The position numbers were made by a program, and so were the translations under genes. From Astragalus membranaceus (taxonomy: Eukaryota > Streptophyta > Magnoliopsida > Fabales > Fabaceae), in the NCBI GenBank assembly GCA_039519185.1, contig CM076854.1, forward strand, positions 69,193,448 to 69,257,447: a stretch of DNA of 64,000 nucleotides, given 5' to 3'. Each line of letters begins with the position of its first letter. Position 1 is the first letter of the stretch. This document shows, piece by piece, positions 20,673 to 31,479 of the stretch. The notes under the pieces are model-generated. The model searched no databases. It worked only from the letters and a program-made list of their open reading frames with translations, and had not been told where the DNA came from.

Positions 20673-21837
20673 CATTCAACACTGTGATGTCCACTGACAT
20701 CGAGTCTTGCACCGCAATGACCTGCGCAGCCCTCCTTTCTCCCTTGGAGTGGGGCATCTCCCCTGGACTTGGCACAGCGGCTTGCTTGATAGATTTATCA
20801 ACTGTCCGACTGTGACCCCCAAGCGGGAGGTGCTTGCCTCTTAGGATTGAATTTGGGCAAGTTTAGTTCTCTGAGATCGTGGACCAGCCTTCCTGGCTTG
20901 GGAAGTCTCTTCTGGGGTTCTTTACGTTGACTCGACTCCCCTAATTGCAATCTGTCTTGCAGGAGACCTACGCGCTCGGCCACCGTGGATCCCTCAGCAG
21001 GAGGTCGGTCGAAGGCTGAGACTCTTCTTTCTGGAGGCACTTCTTGTTTGGGGACCCACACATACTTTTTCTTTCCCTTTCCCCAGTCGCTCCCCGAGAA
21101 GGAAACCATGTTGATGTTCATGTTGGGGAAGGGATCAGTGTCAACGGTCATTTCTGATACTCCTTTATCGGCCATCTTAAACGTCCCTTTTCTAACTGCT
21201 TCTTGAATGGCTCGATGCCACTTGCAGTATTTCTTCCCTTTTATTTCTTCGGGTGGAGGTATCTTATGATCGTCGAGGAGCTTGATTTTGTTTATCCTTT
21301 AATAGGTAGTCAAAGATCTGGTCCGCCTTAGAGATGTCAAAGGAGTTTTCAGACTTGTTTTCCACCTCGTCCTTTTCTTTCCCCTTAGCAGGCTTAAGAG
21401 CATGACATAGGTAAGCCTTCCCTTTCACTATCTTGGCCACCATGATGTCTTCCGTGTAATCGGCTGATTCATCATAGTCAGAATCTTCTTCAATGTCAAT
21501 CACTGACACTAACTGAGGTCCTCGACCCCTAGTGACCCTCTTCCTTTCTTTCTCTTGTATGAACTGTACAATTTGGATCGCCCTGGAGGCAAGGCCACTG
21601 AGGTCGCTGCAAGCTTGTCCCATAAGGTTTTCCTTCAATTGAGGGTGCATTCCAGAGATGGCTATGGAAGTGAGTTGTGATTCTGGAAAAGGTACTGAGC
21701 ATTTTCCGGCCGTCTTTCAGAATCTTTCAATGAAGTCAGTCACAGCTTCGTCTACCTTCTGCCATAAATTCATGAGATCGGCTGCGGTGACCTGAGGCTG
21801 TGGCCAATAAAATCTGTCATGGAAGAACCTCTCCCCA
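20673..21837 (-). pseudogene. Element A gag, partial
   Basis: On the minus strand, fragments include RFYWPQPQVTAADLMNLWQK and VDEAVTDFIERF (retrotransposon gag core, 21837-21710), then CSDLSGLASRAIQIVQFIQE, a lysine/acidic segment and FPNMNINMVSFSGSDWGKGK. The N-terminal half of gag is absent because the sequence switches to integrase of element B at about 21838. Stops and shifts separate the pieces (21264-21650 and 20798-21175). Gag would form the virus-like particle. Confidence 0.7.
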
Positions 21838-22836
21838 ATGAACATTGTGCCCTAATCGGCCATGGTGGTTTCGGGGATCCCAAACCTATATATGATTTGG
21901 TTTTCTATAAATTTGATCACTACGGCCTGGTTAACACTCCCAGGGGTACGACTTCCACTCATTTAGTGAAGTAATCGATAGCTACAATAATGAAGTTATG
22001 GCCCTTCGAGCTCGGAGGGTATATCTTGCCAATCAGGTCCATGACCCACCCTCTGAACGGCCAGGGTTTGACAATGGGATGGAGCTCGTCTGCAGGTACT
22101 CTTTGGATCGGCCCATGCAGCTGACATGCTTCACACCCTTTCGCAAATTGGAAACAATCGGCCGTGATCATTGACCAATAGTATCCGTGCCTATAGATAA
22201 GCCACTCCATGATGAGGCCAGACCTGTGGGAACCACATATCCCCTCGTGCACTTGAGCCATCACCATATAAGCATCCTTCCTCTTGAGGCATCGCAACAA
22301 TACCCCATTGGCACTTCTCTTGTAGAACTCATTCCCTATCATGATGTATTTGAGGGCCCTCTGCTTGACCTTGAAGTCAGCGTTAGCCGTTGGGTTACAG
22401 AGGTATTCTGACAACACCCCAATCCAAACATCAGCGGGATCGACCTCAGCCGGTACCATGACGTCTTGCTGCAGCACCTCAGTCACCAACTCCTTAAACC
22501 CTGAGGCGTGTTGGGCCAAGTCATTTGCTTCTTGATTCTCATTTCTGGGGACGTATATGATCACGGCGTCGGGAAACAACTTTAACAATCGTAGATGCCT
22601 GAGCTTTGCGTTGTAACACTTGTATTCCCCAGTGATTTGTTTGATCACCAGTTGGGAATATCCTTTTATTTCTACGTACTGGGCCTTCATGGCGGCCGAG
22701 ATATCCAGTCCCATAATCAAGGCTTCATATTCGACTTGATTATTAGAAGCTCGATCTCCTATCCTGCACATGAACCTCCATGTCCTGGCGTTGGGGCTAG
22801 TGATCACCACACTGAAGTCTGCCACCGTTTGGGTAT
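21838..22836 (-). pseudogene. Element B integrase N-terminal part fused to archaeal-type RNase H
   Basis: A frame of 288 residues (22825-21959) covers the second RNase H (EYEALIMGLDISAAMKAQYV, IIYVPRNENQEANDLAQHAS), the linker (FKVKQRALKYIMIGNEFYKR), the zinc-binding segment (VHEGICGSHRSG, FQFAKGCEACQLHGP) and the start of the rve core (WVMDLIGKIYPPSSKGHNF, AIDYFTK). It then stops. A 16-bp deletion near 22589 relative to A removes part of the RNase H helix. This frame shows what A looked like before the solo LTR landed. Confidence 0.8.
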
Positions 22837-24240
22837 TGAATGATGTCTACTTTGCACACAACCAAAACCTCCTTAGGTAATAGGTAATAATTAAGTTTAG
22901 TACAAGCATTGAACAACGATAAACAAAGTTTCTCAATAGGAGAATATCTGGTTTCGACATCATTTAGGATCCTATTGAGATAATATATAGCTCGTTCAGC
23001 CCCATTATCGTCATCTTGAACCAGCAAACAACCGATACCTTGTTCTTCGGCCGCAATGTATAGCTTAAGAGGCTTGCCGGGCTGCGGAGGTACCAAGACA
23101 GAGGGTTTAGTCAAGGCAGCCTTGATTTGATCAAAGGCCTCCTGTTGTTTAGTTCCCCAGACCATCTCTTCCGTGCTCTTTATCCTCAATAGGGGTGAGA
23201 AAGCCTTCATCTTTCCAGCCAAGCAAACTCTACAACTACTTCTTTGTTCTAGGAGGTCTGGCCTCTAAGATGGCTCGAGCCTTGTTTTTGTCTACCTCAA
23301 TGCCATGATTGTGCCCTAAGAAGCCCAGAAAATTTCCTGCAGATACGCCAGAAGCACAATTAGCGGGTTTCATTTTAAGATTGTGGAGTCTCATCCGTTT
23401 GAGAGCCTGTTTAAGCTCCACGAGATGGGCCTCGAAGCTCTTGGACTTGACTACCACGTCATCAATATATACTTCCATGCTTTTACCAATCAGGTCTTGG
23501 AAAATGGCGTTCATCGCCCTTTGATATGTGGCCCCTGCGTTTTTGAGGCCGAAAGGCATTACCAACGGCTCATAGATGCCTAAGGCACCGCGGCACTTGA
23601 AGGCAGTCTTATGGGTGTCAGCCTCGGCCACATATATCTGGTTATAGCCAGAATAGCTGTCCATAAATGTTAAGATGGCATTGTTAGCCGCGACATCGAC
23701 CAACATGTCGGCCACAGGCAAACGATACTCATCTTTTGGAGTGGCCATTCTTCTTGATCACGAGGACTATATTAGACAGCCACTCTACGTACCTGGCGGT
23801 TCTTATCAACCCTGCTTTCAACAATCTCTCCTCGGTGGTTGCTTATGGGGTTTGCAACGGTCCTTGATGGGTAGCCTTTGTTCTACCAGTGCCCTGTCAA
23901 GACCCGGCATCTCATGGTAATCCCACGCAAAGCAGTCGCGATACGCTTTGATCAAAGCCACCACCTGGTCTCGTTGCTGTAGTTGCGACTTGCCATTGAC
24001 CTTGGTCATTCTTGGTTCATCTTTGCTCCCCAAGTTTACGTCCACTAGAGGGTCTTGAGCTTCAAAAGTGGATACTCTTCTCTGAATGGGCTCTATGTGA
24101 GGAAGTTCGGCCAACATCCCGTCCTCGGGGTTATCCGAAATCCTCTGACATGGGCGTTTCGGGAGCCCATCCTCTTTGTGTATTGCACCAAACATAGTCT
24201 CCTCAATGCCGGATTCAACCTGAAACAGGTGAAATCAATC
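22837..24240 (-). pseudogene. Element B reverse transcriptase and first RNase H, deleted
   Basis: RT motifs are present (FMDSYSGYNQIYVAEADTHK, YEPLVMPFGLKNAGATYQRA, EVYIDDVVVKSKSFEAHLVE) together with RNase H landmarks (GCLLVQDDDNGAERAIYYLN). The VCIDYRDLN fingers motif is lost through a deletion of about 41 bp at 23742, the thumb is shortened at about 23218, and about 45 bp are gone near 23829. Roughly 220 bp of RNase H connection is missing at 22836. The enzyme would be inactive. Confidence 0.82.
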
Positions 24241-24403
24241 CAATAGGCTATGTACTTCTGGTGGGAGACTAATCATTGCTCTCGGTGTTAGGCCGTGGGT
24301 CGGCCAACATTTTGAGTTCAAAGCCCTTCTTCGTCCAATCACACGTCTCTATACCCCATTCCTCGTAGTTTCTTGGAATAGATAAAGGGCGCAAGTAAGG
24401 GGA

Positions 24404-25916
24404 CTAGAAAACAGCCTCGAACATCTTTACCCCGGCAGGGAATGGATTGGGGTCAGCCTCGACTATCTCCACCTTATCACCTATCCATATCATCAATATC
24501 TGATGTAGAGTGGAGGGAACACATTCACTAGTGTGGATCCAGACTCTGCCTAGAATTACAGCATAGGAGGGTTTCCCTTCGATGACAAAGAAAACTGAAT
24601 GAGTCACCTTCGACTACTAGCATGAGATGGGTGGCCCATGAAACTGGTCATGGTCATGGTCGTAGGGATGAGATCATCAGCATTCTTTCCTAGCTTCTTC
24701 ATTGTTGTCAGCGGCATGATGTTCAAAACAGCTCCGCCATCCACGAAGACCCGGTTAAATAGTTTCCCATTCAGGTGAGCTTTAATATAGAGGGGCTTCC
24801 TGGGGTACCCGGTTAAATGTTTTTGCTGAGATCATCAGCATTCTTTCCTAGCTTCTTCATTGTCTGTCGTGGGCTTTTCAAACAGCATTCCTTCCGTAAC
24901 TGGTCCCCCGGGCTCTGTCAAGGGTGCCCATTCAGCCCCCTCAGCAAAAACATCCCCCTCGAGGGCCTTTGGTTGGTCCCTATTTCCCCAAAATTCAGGT
25001 GGTAGGAGTCCCACCATCTCAATGCCAGTAAAGAAATCTCCGTCGTCTATGTCCATGATGTCATCTAGGATTGACTCAGTTATGGAATTACCATCAAAGT
25101 TCAGTGGACCGAAGGGGTTTTCTTCTTCCTCGTCCAAGAGATCATCTTCTGCAATCTCTTCCTCAGTCATTATTCCCTTGCCAGGGAGGATGCTGGCTGG
25201 TTGAGGTCGTCTAGGGCTGTGAGGGCCATACAGACATTCCCTTATTGCTTTAGTGAGAGGGCTTCCAATTGCGCCCACTACCCCTTTCATGGTATCAGGC
25301 TGTTCTTCCCTATCAGTGGATGTGGCAAGATGATCTAACTCAGTGTCTTGTTGATCTAGAGTTCTATCCTTGGCAGGTTTTGGAAAAGCATGTTCTAGCG
25401 TCGTGGCTGCTGAGGCAGCAGGAATAGTCTACGTGTTTCCCTCCCTGGCTGAGGTGAGCATCTGGAACGTTTCCCTCATTCTGTGGATGGCCCTCGCCCT
25501 CTACAGCCTCCTATTCTGCGAGCGAGATTTGGAGGCCACCTTGGGGGGTGATACTACTGATACTGCTTCTGTCATCCACTGGTCCTGGGGTACCCCTGAA
25601 GGAGGTTTCACCATTTTAGTAGCTCTCAACTCGCGATCATTCAACAATGTGATGTCCACTGACATCGAGTCTTGCACCGTAGTGACCCGCGCAGCCCTCC
25701 TTTCTCCCTTGGAGTGGGGCATCTCCCCTGGACCTTGCACAATAGCTTACTTGATAGATTTATCAACTGTCCGACCGTGCCCCCAAGTGGGAGGTGTTGG
25801 GGTCTCAGATCTTTGGGTCGAGGTGCTTCCTGGCTTGGGTAGTCTCTTCTGGGGTTCTTTATGTTGACTCGACTCCCCTACATGCAATCTGTTTTGCAAG
25901 AGAGCTACGCGCTCGG
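24404..25916 (-). pseudogene. Element B protease and gag-protease linker
   Basis: Protease end motifs (FFVIEGKPSYAVILGRVWIH, PSTLHQILMIWIGDKVEIVE) are at 24607-24404. The catalytic part around 24620-24840 is scrambled by small deletions, plus a local duplication in which GAGATCATCAGCATTCTTTC occurs at about 24668 and again at about 24829. The acidic linker (DEEEENPFGPLNFDGNSITE) and gag-side text continue to 25916. Confidence 0.75.
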
Positions 25917-27670
25917 TGATAACTCTATTTTATATAGAGTTATTTATGCATCTAAATCTAAATAATTGCTCAAATTCAGGTAAAATAAGTGTTAAATACA
26001 GTTCTATAAATAAAATAACAACATTCAAAGCTTTTAAGGGTTAAAAGTATGACTTAGCATTTTGCATATATATTGGTATGTTTGATGTGTTTGTTCAGTG
26101 CAGCTGCAGTTGACGCACCTGCACCAGAATACAACAGTGCTCCTGCACTGGATGCATCTGCACTGGAAACAGACTACAATGCTCGAAGATATCTTAGACC
26201 ATCAAAATGCTCCAGCATTCAATGCACCAGCATTCGTGGCAGACTGATGCACCAACATTACATTTACGAGTGAGAAATTACTCCAACCTTAGAAAACCCA
26301 TCCATGAAGTAACCTCACTCAAAGGAGCCACCTTTTGAGGACATGTGTCAAATCTCTATAGGACCTCTTTACTTTAATAAAGCAATTGTCCAATCTACTT
26401 TTGGAGGCACATGGATTCAAAAGAGGTCAAAATTTTCTCCAAAGAAACCCAACCATGAAGAAAACTCACTTAGGGACACATGTTAATCCATTATTGGACC
26501 TCCCTTCATGGTTGAGTGATTGATTTGAATTGCTTTATGGGCTGGAAGGATAAAGGCAACCCTAACTTCATCATCAAGCAAACCCTCACATGAAGGAAAG
26601 CTCAACTTGAAGCCTATATAAAGACCCTCATTCTTCATTTGGAAAAATCATCTAAGATCTTCTTAGATCATCTCATACACTTCAATTTACATTTCAAGAA
26701 TTTAGTTTTAGTTAGTTTTTAGATTGTAAGAAGGTAAGGGAGGAATTGATAACTTCTTTCTTCACTTCTACATAGAGGTGGCTTAGTGCAGTGGAGTAGT
26801 GCACCTGCATCACTTGGCAATTCCATGCAAAGGGAACTCCAACCGTGTAACTCTTATTTTATTGTTTCCTTTTGTTATTTCAATTATATGAATATGACTT
26901 CTTCTATTTATATAAGCCTTGTGATGACTAGCATGAACTAAACTCTTTTAGTTGAATGTTTTAATCTTATAATGATGTTTTGAGTAAGTTATTGTGTTCA
27001 TATGTGATGTATGCATTTTAGTTCTTGCATGATAACTCTTTCATATTCATCTTAAGAATTGGCCAACTAAAAGCGAATATAAATCATAAATACAGACATG
27101 GTTTATGAATAGAACTCAAGAACTAATATGGATAAGTGTTTAATAAAGGAAACTTTGTTAATTCCATGCTAAGACCTAGACATAGGATAGCATAGTCCTT
27201 AGGATGATATAGTGGGTACTTAAAATACAGGAGTGAACTTATTTAGCATCTTAGACAACAATTGTAAGAAGGCGAGAAAGGAATTGACAACTTCTCTCTT
27301 TACTTCAAGACAAGGTTTTAAGAGCTTGTAATGAAACTCTGAAGACAGTGGCTGAAAAGCACAGTTCTAATGCAACTGCATCCAGTGCACCTGCACCTCA
27401 TATAACACAAAACTCTTAAAAGTGATTTATTTGATAAAGAACATCCCAACTATCATTTTCCACTGATTTCATACATCTTTTACTTGCTTGTTTATTTTAT
27501 GTTTGTTTACATTCTTGAACTCCTACCATATTGTTTATTGGTTACCTTTCACTAGTAAACTATTGATCTTAAACTTGTAAATTAATCCAATCCCCGTGGG
27601 AACGATACTCTACTTTCACTTTATTACTTGTTGTCGACTGTGTATACTTACACATTATCTTATACGCACA
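25917..27670 (+). repeat. 5' LTR of the Athila-like element
   Basis: It starts TGATAACTC at 25917 and appears to end near ATACGCACA at 27670, just before the primer-binding site, giving about 1.75 kb. It contains a run of TGCA-centred words (26100-26260, 26795, 27365). CCGTGGGAACGATACTCTAC near 27594 is a phrase often found near the 3' end of such LTRs. The exact 3' border is uncertain by several bases. Confidence 0.65.
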
Positions 27671-27679
27671 CCAAGTTTT

Positions 27680-27697
27680 TGGCGCCGTTGCCGAGGA
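27680..27697 (+). promoter_or_regulatory. Primer-binding site of the Athila-like element
   Basis: TGGCGCCGTTGCCGAGGA is complementary to the 3' end of a plant tRNA, most likely tRNA-Asp, the usual primer for Athila-type elements. It lies 9 bp after the putative LTR end. Confidence 0.75.
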
Positions 27698-27780
27698 TTG
27701 CCATTAATTTTATAGTTTAGATTAATAGTTAATTAGTGAACATTTTACACCTTGTTTCTTTTCTTGTGTTTAGCATTTTT

Positions 27781-28326
27781 ATGCACAGGTCCCAGTTAGA
27801 CCCAGAGACAGAAAGGAGATTTAGGATCTTGCAAAGACAACAAAGAACCAAAGGCAGAGGTTCTAGCATGACTTCACTACAACAATTCATCAACGTGGGA
27901 GCAATAGGTATGTTAAATGACAGAGATAAGCCAATGAGAGATTATACTATGTTTGATCCTAAAACCATACAAATTAGCATAGTTAGGCCTGAAATCCCTG
28001 CAACACATTTTGAATTCAAACCTATAATGTTCCAAATGCTCCAAACAATAAGCCAATTTAGTGGTTCTCCTCTTGAGGACCCTTATTTGAACTTAAAACA
28101 ATTTTTAGAAGTGTGTAGCAATTTTATCATTCTTGGTGTTAGTGAAGATGCTTTTAGATTGAAATTATTTCCATATTCCTTGAAGGATAGATCTAAGGCT
28201 TGGTTGAACTCTCTAGAGCCTATCTCTATCACTACTTGGAATGAGATGGCTCAAAAATTTATAGCAAAATATTTTCCACCTATAAAAAATGCCAGGATGA
28301 GAAATGATATCACTTCTTTTATCCAG
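27781..28326 (+). pseudogene. Athila-like gag, truncated
   Basis: A likely start is ATG at 27781 (MHRSQLDPETERRFRILQRQ). An upstream in-frame ATG at 27736 would add a hydrophobic stretch that is probably leader. The protein contains MRDYTMFDPKTIQISIVRPE, FEFKPIMFQMLQTISQFSGS and the retrotrans_gag core (DAFRLKLFPYSLKDRSKAWL, ITTWNEMAQKFIAKYFPP, ARMRNDITSFIQ). After Gln at 28326 the similarity stops and unrelated sequence follows, so about two thirds of gag and all of pol are missing. Confidence 0.8.
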
Positions 28327-28427
28327 ACTCATGCTTGGTGCCTCCTCTGGTGGGGTGTTATAATGAATTTATCTTATAGATCAAGGTTCATAAGCCCTTC
28401 CATCGCAATACTCTACCAACGAAGTTA

Positions 28428-28798
28428 CACTACCACACGAAACAATTAATATTTTTTTTATTTAACACCAATATTATATGAAATTGCCGGTGTTAAACAC
28501 AAACGTGGTGATGTTTATGCAAACAAATTGTGATATTTCTTTTTAGCACGTTGCAAGCATAAAATACATTGGCAGATGTTAGTAAATGCTTGGCGTAAAT
28601 ACATAACAGATTTAAAACTTTTAAAACGCCTACCTTTCCACGATGATTGTTTATTAATACCTCGCGTGGATTCTTTCAGTCAATTTAAAACATATAAACG
28701 CTAACATTTCTACGCCAAATATTTAATAATAACCGACGTTAATGTGTTCAAAAATCTTAAAATGGAGACCCTACCTCGCCGGTTGTGAAGTCAATAAA
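28428..28798. mobile_element. Possible CACTA-type subterminal remnant
   Basis: It begins CACTACCACACGAAAC and carries repeated words such as CCGGTGTTAA, GGCGTAAATAC, ACGCTAACAT and CCGACGTTAA in both orientations, much like a subterminal array. No matching right terminus is found before the Maximus-like LTR at 28799, which may have cut it. The preceding 28327-28427 shows nothing recognisable. Confidence 0.35.
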
Positions 28799-30549
28799 TG
28801 TCACAAGGGAGGGGGGTTGGAATTGTGACCCTTTTTAAATTCACCTGAAACAATATAACTATCTTCACAAGTATGATTAGATATTAAGATAGTGAGTGCT
28901 TTAAGTTAAGAAGGGTGAGTGAAGACAATCTTCTTAACTTTGATAGTGAGTAGAGAAGGTTCAGATTAAACTATCTTCTAAACTATCAGACAGAGATGAG
29001 AAGAGTCAGTAAGTTCTGTCTTCAACACTTACTGTTAAGTATTTGACTTTTTGATTATTTAAATAGAGTAAGCATATGTGATCTATAGTAATACATTTAT
29101 ATTCAAAACATCAAGAGACTTCCTAAGTTACTGTTAGTTTATGGGAGATGTGAGAAGGGTCGAAAACTGTGTTTTAGTTTAAAACATTTCTTAGCAGAGA
29201 AGGGTCAGCATGCTGTCGTCTTAGTTTACATAAAGCTTCTCCAGAAGGAGAGTTTTGTCACACGGTGTAAAACAACATAGAGAAAGCAGTAAATAACACA
29301 ATGATGTATAGTGGTTCACCCAAAACCCTGAGCTACATCCACTCCTCACTCCCTGTGAGTATTACCACTATTTTCCAAATAGTTTACAACTTTTACACCT
29401 CCCTAGGCTAAAAGTACTCTTGGTAATTTTCTTCACACAACTCTACCTACTGTGAACACCCTTAATAGAATCCTTCTGATCTATTAGACTGCTTCTATCA
29501 CAGAAGCACTCACTTCTCAAGCCCTACAGCAACACATGCTACTCGAGAAGGTTTCCTACAGATTTTCTGTTAAGTTTTTGGGTTTGTCGGATTTCTAGAG
29601 CTTGGTTGATACAAATGGAATATTCAACAGATACAACAACACAAGCATTTGTACATACTCAACAGATACAACAACACAAGAATTTATACATACTCAGAGA
29701 TCAAGTGAATCCCTTCTGTTTTGTAGCAGCTGAGTATGGATGAGAGAAAACGTTGACACTTGTGAAGGTTGGAAGATTTGAGCTCAATGTACTCTCACAT
29801 GGATCAACGATGGCCAGGAGCGTTTATTAATAGCTGAAATTATGTGTAATAACCTCTGGTCCATGGAAAAGAGTCATTGGCAAAAGTTTATAGCCGTTTA
29901 TAGCCGTTTATAGCCGTTGAGAGGCTGTATGTTTAAAGACAGCTGTGTTTCTGCTTTTCTGCAGAAGATAGCTGTTTCCAGTTGTCGTGACACTTCTCAA
30001 CTATGACTCTTCTCAGCTATGACAGATTCTGAAGAAGATGGTTCTCAAGTTGATACTTCTGATGAAGATATTTATGGTGTGACCTTTCTCAACTTGACTG
30101 TTCACATCATGACCCTTCTGATTGTCATGATGCTTCTCAACTTGACTCTTCTCATCTGATGCTTCTCATCTCTATTCTTCTGAGAACCATTCTCATGCTA
30201 GTTCTGTCATGATGCTTCTTAGGTTGACCCTTCTGATTATCCTTCTCATGTTGACACAGATTGAAATGATTCTTCTCATGATGATTTTTCTCAAGTTTAC
30301 CCATTGGGTCTTGATCTTTGATCATGTCAAGAGAAGCCTTATTCTTAAGTCATTGTGTGCAACATTGTTTTAAGTCTTCTCGAATATGATGCTTCTCATA
30401 AGCATATACCTTCTTGAGATTTGGTTGGTTATACCCGTTCTTATCTTTCACTCAAGAAGAAACATTAGTAGCACATGAAATCAGACAACTTAAGCTTCTC
30501 ATGTGAAGTTTGTTAATCATCAAAACGAATTAGGGATTTTGCCTCAACA
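28799..30549 (-). repeat. 3' LTR of the SIRE/Maximus-like element
   Basis: In forward text it runs from TGTCACAAGGGAGGGGGG to GCCTCAACA, i.e. TGTTGAGGC...GTGACA in element orientation, about 1.75 kb. It includes a three-fold 10-bp repeat (ATAGCCGTTT, 29890-29920). The left half has many GAGAAGGGTC words, while the right half has many CTTCTCA words. The left border is less certain than the right. Confidence 0.6.
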
Positions 30550-30565
30550 ATCTCCCCCTTTTTGA
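30550..30565 (-). promoter_or_regulatory. Polypurine tract of the SIRE/Maximus-like element
   Basis: The minus strand reads AAAAAGGGGGAGAT immediately before the LTR start TGTTGAGG. This is the expected primer for plus-strand synthesis and fixes the LTR border. Confidence 0.75.
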
Positions 30566-30957
30566 TGTTTGACAAACTCTTTGGAGATGGATTAAGTTTT
30601 CTGATTTTTTTGTTTAAAATTTTCTAAGGCATAAACATTTTTATTCCCCCTGAGAATGTGCATACTGATTTAGAGAAGTTAATTTTACACATACAAGAAC
30701 ATAAACAAGAACATATATTTCATTAAGCTCATCAAAAGAATCATTGTCATGATTATAGAGGATTATGTTCTTTTTGGCAAATTTGCCTAGGAAAATAAAA
30801 ACAGCATGTGATTGAGAAGTATACTTCTCAGGCAAACACATATATTAGTTAATACATATCAATCAAAAAAAATTTCTAAGACCCCTAAACTTAATCTACT
30901 CTTCTCCCCCTTTTGGCTAACATCAGAAAGGTGGAGGCAGACAGAGACATTAAAAGA
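30566..30957. other. Spacer between env-like ORF and PPT
   Basis: AT-rich non-coding sequence downstream of the env-like stop. A second purine-rich tract (minus-strand AAAAGGGGGAGAAGAG near 30901-30916) could be an extra plus-strand primer. Nothing else is recognisable. Confidence 0.45.
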
Positions 30958-31455
30958 CTACTTCGATGGGGAAGACCCATCATAAGAGGGGGAAGTAGAA
31001 GGTCTTGGAATGTCAGGAAACTGAGGGACAGGACCAAATTCTGGAGGAATGAGATTTGGAGCAAGTGTGGTCATCCCTTGCTGTAGAATCCATGACTGAT
31101 ACTGCTCATCTCTAGCAGCTTGAGCTCTCAGACCTTGTTGTATTATTGCTTGACCTTCAAGCACATTCTTCAGCCGAGCTTTCATCATTCTCATCATCTT
31201 TTCCATCTTAGACATACGCTTCTCATGAGTTTCAGAAGTAGGTGGGCTTTTCTCTTTGGATTCCTCAGCAAATTTCCCATGAGCTGTACCAGAAGGTTGG
31301 GCAGCATTGAAGAAAGAAGAATCCAGAGACCCAACCTTATATGGCATGTCAGAAGGGTGAGTTTGGATGTTGATGGAAGGGTACATTGGTTGAGGGGAGT
31401 CATCTTGAGGTGTTTGGTTGAGGTTCAGAAATTGATTGATGTATTAGGAGGTTAT
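30958..31455 (-). pseudogene. SIRE/Maximus env-like ORF, C-terminal segment
   Basis: The C-terminal 142 residues (MYPSINIQTHPSDMPYKVGS onward) include a Lys/Met-rich amphipathic segment (KRMSKMEKMMRMMKARLKNV, LEGQAIIQQGLRAQAARDEQ), likely a coiled coil, and a Pro/Ser-rich end. Coding similarity continues upstream to the CACTA-2 border at 31455, with one in-frame TAA close to the border. It is the tail of the protein at 38416-40707, separated by the transposon. Confidence 0.65.
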
Positions 31456-31479
31456 CACTACAAGAATAATTGGATTTTC

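Larger units (their letters stand above)
8962..21837 (-). mobile_element. Element A: Tat-lineage Ty3/gypsy retrotransposon, 5'-truncated
   Basis: Order on the minus strand from right to left: gag (partial), protease, RT, RNase H, a second archaeal-type RNase H, integrase, then an antisense gene on the plus strand, PPT and 3' LTR. Dual RNase H domains and an antisense extra ORF next to the 3' LTR are hallmarks of Tat/Retand-type elements. All frames have stops or shifts. The right side ends inside gag at about 21837, where a second copy (element B) abuts. A solo LTR and a SINE-like insert interrupt it. Confidence 0.8.
21838..25916 (-). mobile_element. Element B: second, internally deleted copy of the element A family
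   Basis: B repeats the integrase, RNase H, RT, protease and gag-linker order of A in the same orientation at clearly high similarity (most lines align base for base). It begins inside integrase and stops inside the gag linker, where an Athila-like LTR begins. Compared with A it lacks the SINE-like insert and the solo LTR, and carries several short deletions. Neither LTR of B is present. It is a separate copy of the family joined to A, not a simple duplication of the A locus. Confidence 0.82.
25917..28326 (+). mobile_element. Athila-like Ty3/gypsy element, 5' part only
   Basis: One LTR, a primer-binding site and the N-terminal part of gag are present in plus orientation. The combination of a TGATAACTC LTR start and a TGGCGCCGTTGCCGAGGA primer-binding site is characteristic of Athila/Diaspora-type elements in legumes. 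The element breaks off inside gag at about 28326. It probably inserted into element B (candidate left target sequence CTCGG, 25912-25916), but the right side is not in view. Confidence 0.72.

Noticed and set aside
17881..25916. Integrated pararetrovirus (caulimovirid)
   Set aside because: The order protease-RT-RNase H-RNase H-integrase, the 3' LTR of element A and the plant-mobile-domain ORF fit Tat retrotransposons; integrase is absent from pararetroviruses.
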